Assembly (NCBI GenBank): GCA_004325065.1
Contig: PITI01000201.1
Span: 1-16,954, forward strand
Length of the DNA: 16,954 bases
Reading direction: 5' to 3'
From: Hamiltosporidium magnivora
Taxonomy: Eukaryota > Microsporidia > Dubosqiidae
In this document: positions 8,028-16,954 of the stretch, piece by piece
Layout: each line of letters opens with the position of its first letter
Position numbering within the stretch: position 1 is the first letter of the stretch
Translations under genes and position numbers: made by a program
Notes under the pieces: model-generated
What the model saw: the letters and a program-made list of their open reading frames with translations, nothing else
What the model was told of the DNA's origin: nothing
Database searches by the model: none

Positions 8028-8429
8028 AAAAATTAAAAAAAAATATTTTATCGTTATAAATTTGTAAGTTTCAAATGATGTAGGAAATATAACCACAATA
8101 AAAAAAGTTCTGCTTGGGAATGAGTACGTGAAACTGGTATAAAAATTATTTTTTTTATTTCCAGTGGGAATAAAACCACACTATTTTTCAGTTTTTCCAT
8201 GGGAGTTTGTATGAGAAGGAAGAGCTTGACGGAATAGTGAAAAAATTTCTAAAAATTTGGTTTTTAATTTTTATGTAACTAGATTGCAGAATATGGTTAA
8301 ACTTGTAGGTAATTGCCAAGTAATAACATGTAAACTTGGTCTTATTCACTCAGATTAGAAGACTTGACTCTTAGGGATACAAAAAAAATCTTTTAACGCA
8401 GGCAAACTAAGTAGCAGGTTATACTTGTT

Positions 8430-8660
8430 GGTACGACATTGCACTGGCTAGTCAAAAACCATGTAAGTCACAGACACAAATCTTAGCTAGAAGTTTATGA
8501 GGTTTGACAAATTTAGAGTAAGTAAGAATGCTGCATGGTCCTGTAGGAGCCAAGAGTGAGTTTCGATCTACGATAAAATTCATATAACGGACGTTAACAA
8601 GCATTCTGGAACACCTCTGCCCTTTAAATAGCTTCAAATCTTCTTACAATAAAAGCCTTG
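8430..8660 (-). pseudogene. possible decayed Ty3/gypsy zinc-knuckle and protease region
   Basis: GC-richer minus-strand island. At 8657-8616 the translation GFYCKKI, stop, SYLKGR keeps the C-x2-C-x4-H-x4-C spacing of a Gag zinc knuckle, although only the second cysteine survives. About 60 bp further, in another frame, VDRNSLLAPTGPCSILTYSK resembles the strand leading into the retropepsin active site (usual core DTGxxxS), but the catalytic aspartate is absent. A stop-free frame of 61 codons spans 8452-8637 and starts at TTG, not ATG. Knuckle followed closely by protease is the normal order in such elements. No intact retroelement protein is present. This is an inference from short motifs, and the island could instead be the end of an unrelated dead gene. 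Confidence 0.28.
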
Positions 8661-9101
8661 GGTTTTTGATATCATCATAAGGAAAAAAATAGTCTTGAAG
8701 TGCAATTATTTATGTTAAACCTAGAAAAACGTTAATATCATGAAAAGAATCTAACAATTGCCACTGTTTAAAAAAGATCTGGCTGCCTTAAAATTTTATG
8801 CCGTAATTATTATTAATATAATAAAAATGCATAAATTAAACTTGATTTCATTTTTTAATGTTTTACCTTCAAATATCCAAACTAAATAAACTTTAATTGA
8901 AAAGATTGATCTTTAAATGTAAAAAAGGGTAGAAACTTTTACGATTTAGAATAATTTAGTGATGGAAGTAAAAAAATATTAAATAAAAAATTCATGAGAA
9001 AAATAAAAATTAAAAAGATAATTTCAAAAGAAAGAAAGAATATAAAAAAGCAAAATCAAACGAAATATAAATTTATACGAAATTATTTATTTAAAACATT
9101 T
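8661..9101. other. AT-rich spacer
   Basis: No supportable gene or RNA. The first 150 bp may continue the relic at 8430-8660 towards a Gag-like upstream region, but no motif is recognisable. Confidence 0.4.
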
Positions 9102-9278
9102 TTATACGATAAATGGATTATCTTCCTCACTTTCATCGCATTCCCAAAATTTTTTACTTTTTTTGAATAGAGCCTCGTAGTTAGGTAAAGATTCTTCTTT
9201 CTTAGGTAAAGTTTCTTCCTCATTCCAAATCATTGGATTTATATTTTCTTCGATTTGTTTTAAATGTTTTCCGTACAT
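9102..9278 (-). CDS. small acidic protein, 58 residues, unknown function
   Basis: A short intact gene. The ATG at 9278 is preceded after five bases by CCCC and then by a TATA-like TATATTTTAA, the arrangement seen at the recognised genes here. The frame has no stops, and its base composition stands out from the flanks. The product starts MYGKHLKQIEENINPMIWNE, continues with two LP motifs (ETLPKKEESLP, 23-33) and a basic stretch FKKSKKFWE, and ends in an acidic tail DESEEDNPFIV. There is no signal peptide, transmembrane segment or cysteine cluster. The W-x4-LP-x6-LP pattern is loosely like APC13, a small anaphase-promoting-complex subunit, but this is too weak to assign. It is likely a real gene of unknown role. 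Confidence 0.68.
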   Translation of the reverse strand: MYGKHLKQIEENINPMIWNEEETLPKKEESLPNYEALFKKSKKFWECDESEEDNPFIV

Positions 9279-9283
9279 AGTAT

Positions 9284-9308
9284 GGGGTATCTCGTTTTTA
9301 AAATATAG
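9284..9308 (-). promoter_or_regulatory. promoter of the 58-residue gene: TATA-like and CCCC
   Basis: CCCC on the minus strand at 9284-9287, five bases from the ATG, with TATATT at about 9303-9308. The layout matches H3, H4 and CCT2, and is the main reason for calling the small gene. Confidence 0.5.
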
Positions 9309-12053
9309 AAATAAAAAAAAAGACTTTTTTTGGAAAATAAAAATTGAAGAATTTTTGAGTAACTAAATAATAAAAATAAAAGAATTTTGATAATGAGATG
9401 TTGATATAATTTAGAATATAATACATAATTTATGGAAACCTTATTCTTTTTGGATCGATAATAATATTAAAGTCTTTCAGCAAGAAAATGAAATGACCAA
9501 ATATACATCGATAATTAATTAAATATTCTCTTAATATATATACGTGGCATTTCTTTATATATTTTGAATTTCTGACATGAATAAGCACATTACTGATGAA
9601 CTCATGTTATATTCTATTTAAGACTCATACCAAAATAATAATTTTGACTCTGTTTTTGATCAGAGCAAGTTATAGTAATTTCTTAAGAAATTTAAATCCA
9701 TTTTTACGCCACTACAATCACACTTATTAAACCTAAAATTTATATTTCAGAAAATATATTACGATCAACAAAAATACTTATAAGAGATGAATTTGAATAT
9801 AATTTATTTACTATACGTTCCAAAGAATTAAGTATGCAAATAGATTCTATATTTATATCCTTCAGATAAAAAATAATTGAGGAAAATTAGAAATTACCAA
9901 TAAGGAAAATAAAAAAGAGTAAGAATCAATGATTTCAGAAAAATCGATAATATTGTATGATTAAATCTTATTAACAAGTAATAAAATAAATGAATTGAAG
10001 AATATTCATTACAAGTGTATTAAATCCCAATTTTAATTTTTTTATTCATACAAAAGTTTTGTACCTAAAAGTTATATTAAAACTGAAATTTTATTACATT
10101 TTTGTATATAAAATTTATGAAGCTCTATTTTAATCTTTATTCTACGTAAATAGAAACTAGGAGTTACTCTGTTTTTAATATTTTCAAATAGCATAAGATA
10201 TATAAATATAAATAATATGATATTGTATTTGTTATATCTAATATAGAATTATGATATAGAAGCTAATTAATCTTAGTTTGTTATTTTTTTTTATACAATT
10301 ATTTTGGAAATAAAAGTTTCGTTATTAAAAAAATCTTTAATATGACTATAATCAAACACATGCAGAACTTTGATATGTGGTAATGTCTTTGTATAACGAT
10401 ATTAATGATTTTTGCCTTTTACTTTTCATCTAAATAAGAATCAAATATAAAAGTAAAATATAGTTTTACGTTGTATTTAGCCTTCCCATATATTTTTATT
10501 TTGATTAGTTAAGTTTTCGACTCAATACAAACTCCTTATATATTCGAAGAATAAATAATTTATCGAGAGGATGGCAAACTTGTAAATACAGTCAAAGAAA
10601 TTAAACTCATTCAAAAGATTAATCTTTTTTTGAATATCTAACAAATAATTAGAACCAAGAATTTAATTCAATTTCAAGATTTAGAACAATATATCTCATA
10701 TATTAATTTATGAAAACATTTACTAAAGAAACAATAAAATACATCATAAACTACCGAAATTACTTACTTAGAATTATTATATCTAAAAACCAGTAACTAT
10801 GATTTATTCTTATATTTACTGTTTTATTAGATATAACTCAGATAAATATTCTTAGAAATAAACTTAAAACATCAGACTATATATAATGTCTATTTTACAA
10901 ACCTATTACATTTATTTAAAATTCAGCTATTTTCACATAAACTTAAATTTTTTGGATCTCCAGATATTGAAAATGAGCAATAAAAAATATAGAAGAATAT
11001 TAGATGAAGTATATCGACAAAATAAAATCCATACCATTTTAATTCAAATTAATTAGAAAGAAATGGAAATGTGTAAATATAAACGACATTTTTGTAAAAT
11101 CTTCAATAATATAAACCTAAAATAATAAAAAAAATACCAAAAAAAGATATAATTAATTCGAATGAAAAATTTTATTTCTATTTATAAAAAATTTATTCGT
11201 TATAATACTAACTAATATTCCAATAACAAATTTTTATCAAAATATAACTATAAAACCAAACTGGATACCTTCAGAGGAAAATAAACAGGTTTAAACATTT
11301 AGAATAATATATAAATTATTTTAAAATATTTTTTTGTCCAAAGGTTGACTCTTTGCTACTATCATACCTTATAGCTAAAATATTTTTTTAAATATTTTAG
11401 TTTAATACTTAAATCATTAAGTATAAACAGAATGAGGAATTAGCTATTCTTAAGGCAAGTAAATTTAGAATAATTAATATTATAATACGATAGTAAGATA
11501 GTTAATACGAATAGATTCAATAGTTAAATATAAAAAATATAAATAATTTCTTTTAATATTTATTTATCTCAGTTATAGAAATGATAAGCATTTTTTAACG
11601 AATTATATTGAGAGGAAAGTTTTATTATCATAATTTCGGCTATATTTAGGATATACATGTATTTATTTTATTCTTTAATATTTAAAAACCCAAATAATAT
11701 TTGTTTCAATAGCAGACCTATCATTGGATGATATTTTATTTCTAAAACCAAGCTAATATGTAGTAAAGACATGGTAAAACATTACTTATTAAATAATTTT
11801 TAAGTTATATAAACCTTATCAAGATAGAATAATTGAATAAAAAGTTTCTGATAATTTTACTTTGAGAGTAGAATATATTCAGTAATTTATAATTTATTTA
11901 ATAAAATTCTGGGTTAACAAATTTTTCTCTTTAAAATAATTCTTTCCACCATTTCAACCGCTCAAGTAATTTATATTGAATATTAAAAGATAAATTAAAT
12001 TTAAAAAAATACAAAAAAAACATTTTTAATTTTAATAAAAATCAGTTAAAAAA
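9309..12053. other. long AT-rich gene-free stretch
   Basis: About 2.7 kb with dense stops in all six frames and no CCC- or GGG-linked start that opens a frame of useful length. I found no tRNA-like T-loop (GGTTCGAATCC type) and no clear tandem repeat. Unlike 5.9-8.7 kb it has few islands of raised GC, so if it was ever transposon-derived the signal is gone. Confidence 0.6.
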
Positions 12054-12734
12054 CTACGAAATAATATCAACAGATCTGCTAATATTGAGATTTTCTTTTT
12101 TTACCTGTGTTTTGTCAATTTCAAGATATTTAAGAAACTTAAGGTGATTACAGTTGGTGACAACAGAAAGTTCAAAGTTTTCACAGAGTAAAAGTGAATG
12201 AACATTTACAGGAATATTTATACAATCAACAAATTCTAAAGAATTATTTTGCAAAGCCAATACTTTAAGATTTTTAAGTTCTTCAATATTTTCTACTTTT
12301 GAAATATAATTATTTCCAAGGTATAATTCTTCAAGAAGAGGTAAAGTGATTAAATTTTCTAATTTTTTAATACTGTTACATGCCAAATCCAGTTTTATAA
12401 GATTTGGAAGATTTTCTAAATTTTCTATTTTTTCTATATCGTTGGAAATAAGATATAATTCACGTAAATGTGTCAGGCTTATATTGGAAATTTGTGTTAT
12501 TAAATTAAAACTTAAATCTAAAATCTTAAGATTTGGTAGATTTTCCAATCCATTAATGTTCTTGATTTCGTTATCATTAAGATCCAAATCTTCTATATTT
12601 TCATGAAATAAAAATTCCATTTCTTTAATTTTATTTCTGTTTAATATAACTCTTCGTACTTTTGATGATATTTCTGGAATCTTCTCTACTTTTGAATGAC
12701 TCAAATACATAACATCTTCTTCGTTTGTATCCAT
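12054..12734 (-). CDS. SDS22: SDS22-like leucine-rich repeat protein (PP1 regulator type)
   Basis: Leucine-rich repeat protein of 226 residues made of about seven 22-residue repeats of the SDS22 class (residues about 46-180), with the consensus LxNLxxLxxLDLxxNxIxxIEN. Clear examples are LPNLKILDLSFNLITQISN (66-84), LPNLIKLDLACNSIKKLEN (109-127) and LPLLEELYLGNNYISKVEN (131-149). SDS22 is a conserved nuclear and cytosolic partner of protein phosphatase 1 that controls its assembly and mitotic activity. The protein is shorter than yeast or human SDS22, losing repeats rather than being broken. The start is taken at the ATG at 12734. The frame runs 20 codons further upstream but only to a TTG, while a CCC tract and TATAAATT precede the ATG. 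Other SDS22-class proteins remain possible. Confidence 0.88.
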   Translation of the reverse strand: MDTNEEDVMYLSHSKVEKIPEISSKVRRVILNRNKIKEMEFLFHENIEDLDLNDNEIKNINGLENLPNLKILDLSFNLITQISNISLTHLRELYLISNDIEKIENLENLPNLIKLDLACNSIKKLENLITLPLLEELYLGNNYISKVENIEELKNLKVLALQNNSLEFVDCINIPVNVHSLLLCENFELSVVTNCNHLKFLKYLEIDKTQVKKENLNISRSVDIIS

Positions 12735-12740
12735 TTGCCA

Positions 12741-12762
12741 GGGATATCTTTCACAATTTATA
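12741..12762 (-). promoter_or_regulatory. promoter of the SDS22-like gene: TATAAATT and CCC
   Basis: On the minus strand TATAAATT (12755-12762) precedes CCC (12741-12743), six bases from the ATG. It lies inside the longer open frame, so it decides in favour of the internal ATG as the true start. Confidence 0.6.
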
Positions 12763-12794
12763 TGTCTTCTGATTAATAAAAAAATATTAACCAA

Positions 12795-13240
12795 AGGATT
12801 TATTTTGTAATTTAAAAAAATCTAAAAAAAGGAGAATAAATGATTTTGTTCAGATAAAAACTCTAGCAAACAACAGACCAAACGAAAATTCGTAAGTTTT
12901 AAAAAATATTTTTTAATCAAAATTCCCTTCAAAAAACCAAAGAATATATGTTGTTATTTTACAGTAAAATCTACAAATAATAGTTTTTTTAAGTTGAAGA
13001 TACACAAGATTTTTTTTATCAAAAGAAAGGTTTGTAAAGAAAAACAAAATATATTTTTAGATTAAATTTTAATTTGTAAATTTATTTATATTTTGAATTA
13101 ATGAATATTTCTGTGAGAATCCTTTTCAAATCTTTATTGTTAGATGAAAGAAATTATTTATCTATTTTTGATAAATTTTTATTTTATTACTTCTTGATAC
13201 AAAATAAAGCATTAAAATATATTTTCCATTTCTTTGGGTA
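12795..13240. other. AT-rich spacer between the SDS22-like gene and the 72-bp repeat
   Basis: No supportable gene. A hydrophobic plus-strand frame (13101-13421) begins here and runs into the repeat, but lacks a start signal and any recognisable motif. Confidence 0.4.
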
Positions 13241-13420
13241 TTTAATCTCATTCAAGTTAAGAATAATTTATATTTGTGATATATTTTCCATTCTCTTAAA
13301 TTTATTTTGGCATTTAATCTCATTCAAGTTCAGAATAATTTATATTTGTGATATATTTTCCATTCTCTTAAATTTATTTTGGCATTTAATCTCATTCAAG
13401 TTCAGAATAATTTATATTTG
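13241..13420. repeat. 72-bp tandem repeat, about 2.5 copies
   Basis: TTTAATCTCATTCAAGTT recurs at 13241, 13313 and 13385, an exact 72-bp period, with near-identical copies (TTAAGA versus TTCAGA is the main difference). A degenerate part-copy precedes it at about 13218. Because 72 is a multiple of three, a frame through it repeats 24 hydrophobic residues (HLISFKFRIIYICDIFSILL and so on). On the other strand each unit contains a stop. The array is probably non-coding. Confidence 0.92.
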
Positions 13421-13908
13421 AGGTGCGTTTTATATTCTCTGTATTCTGCTTGATAGGCATTCATATTTTAATTCTACAAGAATATAAATTTAAAATATAT
13501 TTCTATTTTCTTCCATATTTTTACTTTTTACTAATCTTAAAATTTAAAAATGATTTTAATCTTGTGATCATCCATAGGAATAATGTAAGTAAATATAATT
13601 TTATGAGGACAATGTAACACATTTTTAACTATTTCTACCACAAAAAACAATATATGGCCATTCATTACAATGACTATAAATGAAATAAACATATATAATA
13701 TGATATTACTGATCTCTTGTTTCTCTTGTTACTTTTGAAGTAAATAAACAAATAACTTTTTTCATTTATTATTCTATTGTTTAGTAAAAGAATAAAATCT
13801 CAATCTTTTATTTAAATCACCAATTATTTTATATTTTTTTGTTCCAAACTTTTTACTTACAAATTATATCTTTATTTCCATAAATTAAACTCCTTAATCA
13901 CAATAAAA
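13421..13908. other. AT-rich spacer upstream of the SLP1-like gene
   Basis: No supportable gene. A frame at 13423-13617 starts at GTG and lies just after the repeat, with a hydrophobic low-complexity product. Confidence 0.4.
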
Positions 13909-14640
13909 ATGTTTAAAAACAAATATGATACCAAGGGTATGTCTATATATAGATTTCTATATATGTATATATCAGTTATAAGCGCAAAAGGATGCAACTA
14001 TGCTTCAAATATATGCGGTTCGTTTATTTTAATGTCTAGTGATCATATTAAGAGAGCAGAAACCATATTAAATACAAAAAATGACAATTATTTGATGGGA
14101 AAATGTAAAGAATCGTTTATTATTGTAAGACTGTGTGATGAAATAAAAATAAAACTAATTATTTTGCAAAATTTGGAATGGCAAGCCTCATTTCCAAAAA
14201 GCGTTAAATTTTCTATTTTGAATAATCAAAACTGGTATGAAATTGGAACATTTGAATTGTTGAAAAAGCGATCTCCACAATCTTTTACATTAAATAGTCC
14301 TCATTTCTCTAATATACTTAAAATAGAAATATTAGACTTTAATGGTAAATTTGATATTTTTACTTTATCTTCTTTAAAAGTATTTGGTACTACAATGATG
14401 GAAGATTTTAAAGAAAAAGAATTCATAAAAACACAGGGTATGAATTTATATGATATTTTTTCTTCAAAAATTATTAAATTGGAAAAATATAATGAATTGA
14501 AAGAAAATTTTATTGTTTTCGAACTTGAAAAACAGTTTTTGCACCTTAAAAAAGTGGTTTATAAACTTAAAAACTGTGTTTTACTCATATTATTATTGCT
14601 TTTACTTTCTTTAATATTTATTCTGATAAGAAAAATTTAA
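13909..14640 (+). CDS. SLP1: SLP1/SUCO-type SUN-domain membrane protein
   Basis: SUN-like protein of 243 residues. The mid-SUN class (yeast Slp1, human SUCO) acts in the ER and nuclear envelope; yeast Slp1 pairs with Emp65 to protect folding membrane proteins. The domain (about 29-164) shows the family marks CNYAS, a second cysteine in NICGS, NYLMGKC, FIIVRLCDEIK in place of the usual ivELCDdI, W109, GTFE (113-116) and the closing VFGTTMMEDF (158-167). A charged, probably helical stretch (about 187-220) leads to one C-terminal transmembrane segment (222-240) and a short RKI tail. A hydrophobic N-terminal segment (about 11-28) could be a signal peptide, expected if the SUN domain faces the lumen. 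The start at 13909 gives the longest form. The ATG at 13939, preceded by GGG, is an alternative (233 residues) with a better-looking signal peptide. Confidence 0.86.
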   Translation: MFKNKYDTKGMSIYRFLYMYISVISAKGCNYASNICGSFILMSSDHIKRAETILNTKNDNYLMGKCKESFIIVRLCDEIKIKLIILQNLEWQASFPKSVKFSILNNQNWYEIGTFELLKKRSPQSFTLNSPHFSNILKIEILDFNGKFDIFTLSSLKVFGTTMMEDFKEKEFIKTQGMNLYDIFSSKIIKLEKYNELKENFIVFELEKQFLHLKKVVYKLKNCVLLILLLLLLSLIFILIRKI

Positions 14641-15562
14641 ATAGGATTTTGAAATAAATACTTTTCATATTTAAATATTAAATATATTTTAATCAATTAT
14701 GTTTTAAACATTTACAGTTCCTTTAGATTTCAATATAAATCTTCTATTAAAATCCTACCATTTATTTTATGTATATAAATATAATTCAAATATTAACCTT
14801 TGTTATATTTTAATATAGATTATATCTTACTAAAGTATATTTTCTAGTTATCTAATTAAATAAATTAGCTTTTGACCTTTTAGTTTAAAACTGTTATTAG
14901 ACTTAAAATTTATCAAATACAATAATATCTTGTTTAATGTTTATTTTTCCTATATAATTTCAAAGATCTATTATATTTCTTATTTTACACTCTATATCTT
15001 TTTACACATTAATTCACTGTATCATTTCAGGTCTTTTTATTCCTATTAGAAACTCCAATTATCTTATATTAATTTACTTAGATCTTTTTGCTTAATTTAG
15101 AAGAAATTTTTACTAAATGTATGTGTGGTTCGTAGGATTTGTATAAATCATAGTATTCTTTTTATTTCACTAGCCTTTATCGGAATTTTATTTTGTTTCG
15201 AATTCTCTTAGTCTTCAAAAAGAAATAACTTCTACCGTCTTTTTAAGAAGTATTGTCTTCATTTATGCAATAGTTTTTACTTTTATTTGTAGCTTTTGGT
15301 ATTAGTTATTGTATTTCTTAATAATATCATTCCTGGTTATAATTCAAGGAATTTAAACACACTAAATTTATAAATAAGACCCAACCCATTTGCTAGTAAG
15401 TTATAATTTCTTAGACTTTTGTTTCTTGAATTTAAACCAACGTCTTTTAGAGAAATTCCGAATTCAATGTGCGTAATTTTATTTAATTGAGTATCCGAAG
15501 TATATTTTCGGTCAAATATACTGAATTTTTACATCAATTTTTTATCACAATGCCCCCTCTTA
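14641..15562. other. AT-rich gene-free stretch
   Basis: No supportable gene or RNA. A plus-strand frame of about 40 codons from roughly 15174 (PLSEFYFVSNSLSLQKEITS onward, hydrophobic at its end) has no ATG or start signal. This stretch lies downstream, in transcriptional sense, of the RNase H-like relic and could hold the eroded remainder of the same element. Confidence 0.45.
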
Positions 15563-15778
15563 TTTCCGCATATAAGCTTTCAAGAATTTTTTATACATTG
15601 TGACTCCTAATTCGTTTTGAAGAATTAAACTTATATTTATTAAAAAAAATAGACATCTAACCATATCAATATGGCATCTGAAATGGTTCTGTCCGAGTAT
15701 TTGCAAAAATAATTGCCAAACGCTCCACTCCAATGCCAGAATTTCATATTCTTTTCTACACCCAGAATCCGACTTTAT
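15563..15778 (-). pseudogene. possible Ty3/gypsy RNase H fragment
   Basis: A stop-free minus-strand frame of 72 codons with no usable ATG near its beginning, in an island with raised GC (about 15650-15810). Its first part reads RKEYEILALEWSVWQLFLQ, then ILGQNHFRCHIDM. This follows the Ty3/gypsy RNase H pattern ExExLAxxWxV, ten residues, G, F, then D, in which the glutamate and the final aspartate are catalytic. The second half (VRCLFFLINISLIL and so on) no longer matches, and nothing recognisable precedes the fragment. I read it as a broken retrotransposon piece. A plus-strand frame of about 41 codons covering 15690-15810 (GSVRVFAKIIAKRST onward) is the alternative reading. Confidence 0.4.
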
Positions 15779-16495
15779 TCATGATGCAAAAAAAACACTT
15801 TACCTCGTGATTTTAATTTAATTTTTGTAGTCTTTTTGTTTTTTTTAACACATAATAACTCTTTATTCTCATTATATTTCTTTAAAGACAATTTATGTTT
15901 CATAATATAAATTCCATACTCGATATTTTTCTAATTTTTTTGTACCTTTTTTGTATCTTTTATTTAAGGTTATAAAAATTATTCCATCGGTCCAACAAGG
16001 GTATAATTTCACAAAATATGAATGAAAAAAAAATTAAAGTAAAATTTCACTAAATCCCTATGCCATTGTATCAAAGTAATGTTTCTATTAATTAATTAAT
16101 AATTTAATAATACTGCTTGAAAAAAGATATGATTTATTAATACAAGAACAGACTGATACATAAAAAATTTACCATAGTTCTTCTAGCTAAACAAACATAT
16201 AATGAACGTATTTTCAATAATAAAAAATAACTTTAAAAACTTATAATTTTTCTCATAATTTTATTGCTTAGCTTCAAAATATTATCCTTACTAAATTAAT
16301 AATAAATACATTAAACTAATTAATAAACTACCAAATATAGAATATCAATGTATTTTTTTTAATAAAATATTTTTAATAAGTTGATTACCAAAAATATAAA
16401 TTATCTTTTAAAATTATCTTTATTTAGTAAATTATTAAATAATTTGAATTGCATTTAATTTAAAATCATAATAGAATTTTTTTTTACAATTTTAT
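15779..16495. other. AT-rich gene-free stretch
   Basis: No supportable gene. A GGG followed by ATG at about 16001-16020 opens only eleven codons. Confidence 0.5.
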
Positions 16496-16665
16496 AAATA
16501 GAAGAAATTAGTTAAATAGAAAAAAATTATTTAAATAGCAATTATTTAAATAGAAGAAATTATAAATAGAAGAAATATTATAAATAGAAAATTATTTAAA
16601 TCAAAAATATTATAAATAATAGAAAATATTATAAATAAAAGAAAATATTATAAATAGAAAATATT
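16496..16665. repeat. short-period AT repeat (ATATTATAAATAGAAAA type)
   Basis: Irregular tandem repetition of TATAAATAGAAGAAAT, ATTATTTAAATAG and AAATATTATAAATA over about 170 bp. The unit length drifts between roughly 15 and 25 bp. It contains almost no C. Confidence 0.8.
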
Positions 16666-16870
16666 AATTATAATTCCTTATTAATCTTTCTTTTTTCATC
16701 TAATATATATTTGATAACGATTTATAAAAAATAAAGACTTATAAATTAAGTAAAATAAAATATATTTAATAACAATTAAATCAAATATTACTTGATTAGT
16801 ATCGCACTTTTACTTATCATACTTATAATCTTTATAGGGTATAATTAATTCATTTTTTTATTTTTTTTAT

Positions 16871-16954
16871 TTTTTTAAATAAACATTTAATTCATATCTT
16901 TTATGAATAAAATAAAACAAAAATTCATTATTTTTTTTTAAATAAACATTAAAT
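16871..16954. repeat. direct repeat at right edge
   Basis: TTTTTTAAATAAACATTTAA at 16871-16890 recurs as TTTTTTAAATAAACATTAAA at about 16934-16953, 63 bp apart. It may be the beginning of an array that continues beyond the window. Confidence 0.6.

Noticed and set aside
8452..8637. 61-codon minus-strand frame as an intact gene
   Set aside because: Starts at TTG, lacks a promoter signal and ends abruptly. Its content is better explained as part of a decayed element.
10335..10384. Short plus-strand frame MTIIKHMQNFDMW and its upstream codons, considered as an RNase H-like fragment
   Set aside because: Too short and no ordered catalytic residues; expected by chance in this composition.
12735..12794. 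Twenty extra N-terminal codons for the SDS22-like protein
   Set aside because: They begin at TTG, and the TATA-like box and CCC tract of the gene lie inside them, so the ATG at 12734 is the better start.
13423..13617. 64-codon plus-strand frame after the 72-bp repeat
   Set aside because: Begins at GTG and the product is low-complexity and hydrophobic; no start signal.
1..16954. tRNA, 5S rRNA or CRISPR-like arrays
   Set aside because: Reading both strands by eye, I found no T-loop plus anticodon arm arrangement, no rRNA-like block and no regularly spaced short palindromic repeats; the tandem arrays present lack unique spacers.

Overview
The window looks like nuclear DNA from a microsporidian (an obligate intracellular fungal relative). 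It is extremely AT-rich and gene-poor. Its few genes have no visible introns and encode eukaryotic proteins: histones H3 and H4, a CCT chaperonin subunit, an SDS22-type leucine-rich protein and a SLP1/SUCO-type SUN protein. Several start codons sit directly behind a CCC tract with a TATA-like box 20-30 bp upstream, which is the compact promoter style known from microsporidia. A short MscS-type channel protein, a family that microsporidia are reported to have acquired from bacteria, supports this. The species cannot be named from the sequence alone.

Layout: 1-730 is AT-rich spacer with an 84-bp tandem repeat (361-652), followed by a doubtful small ORF (732-998). Histone H4 (1048-1350, minus) and histone H3 (1757-2197, plus) are divergently transcribed from a shared 406-bp region carrying CCAAT boxes and CCCGCC/GGAGGG elements. 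CCT2, the beta subunit of the cytosolic chaperonin, lies at 2653-4185 (minus); an approximately 80-bp minisatellite abuts its promoter (4238-4560). From 4560 to 7650 there is no intact gene. The MscS-like protein is at 7657-8013 (minus). A 58-codon gene, easily missed because of its size, lies at 9102-9278 (minus). After another long AT-rich stretch come the SDS22-like protein (12054-12734, minus), a 72-bp tandem repeat (13241-13420) and the SLP1-like SUN protein (13909-14640, plus). The rest is AT-rich spacer ending in short-period repeats.

The gene-free stretches contain islands of higher GC on the minus strand whose broken translations resemble parts of a Ty3/gypsy Pol polyprotein. These are a zinc-knuckle/protease-like piece (8430-8660), integrase-like pieces (7150-7391 and 5932-6405) and an RNase H-like piece (15563-15778). 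I read them as decayed retrotransposons. This is inferred from short motifs and their order and was not tested by a search.

The genes do not form an operon-like unit. H3 and H4 are the only clear functional pair (nucleosome core, probably co-regulated). The others are independent housekeeping genes: protein folding (CCT2), phosphatase regulation (SDS22-like), membrane tension or osmotic response (MscS-like) and ER/nuclear-envelope membrane function (SLP1-like). I did not find a previously undescribed multi-gene system. The most useful leads are the overlooked small gene, the divergent histones and their shared promoter, and the retroelement relics around the MscS-like gene.
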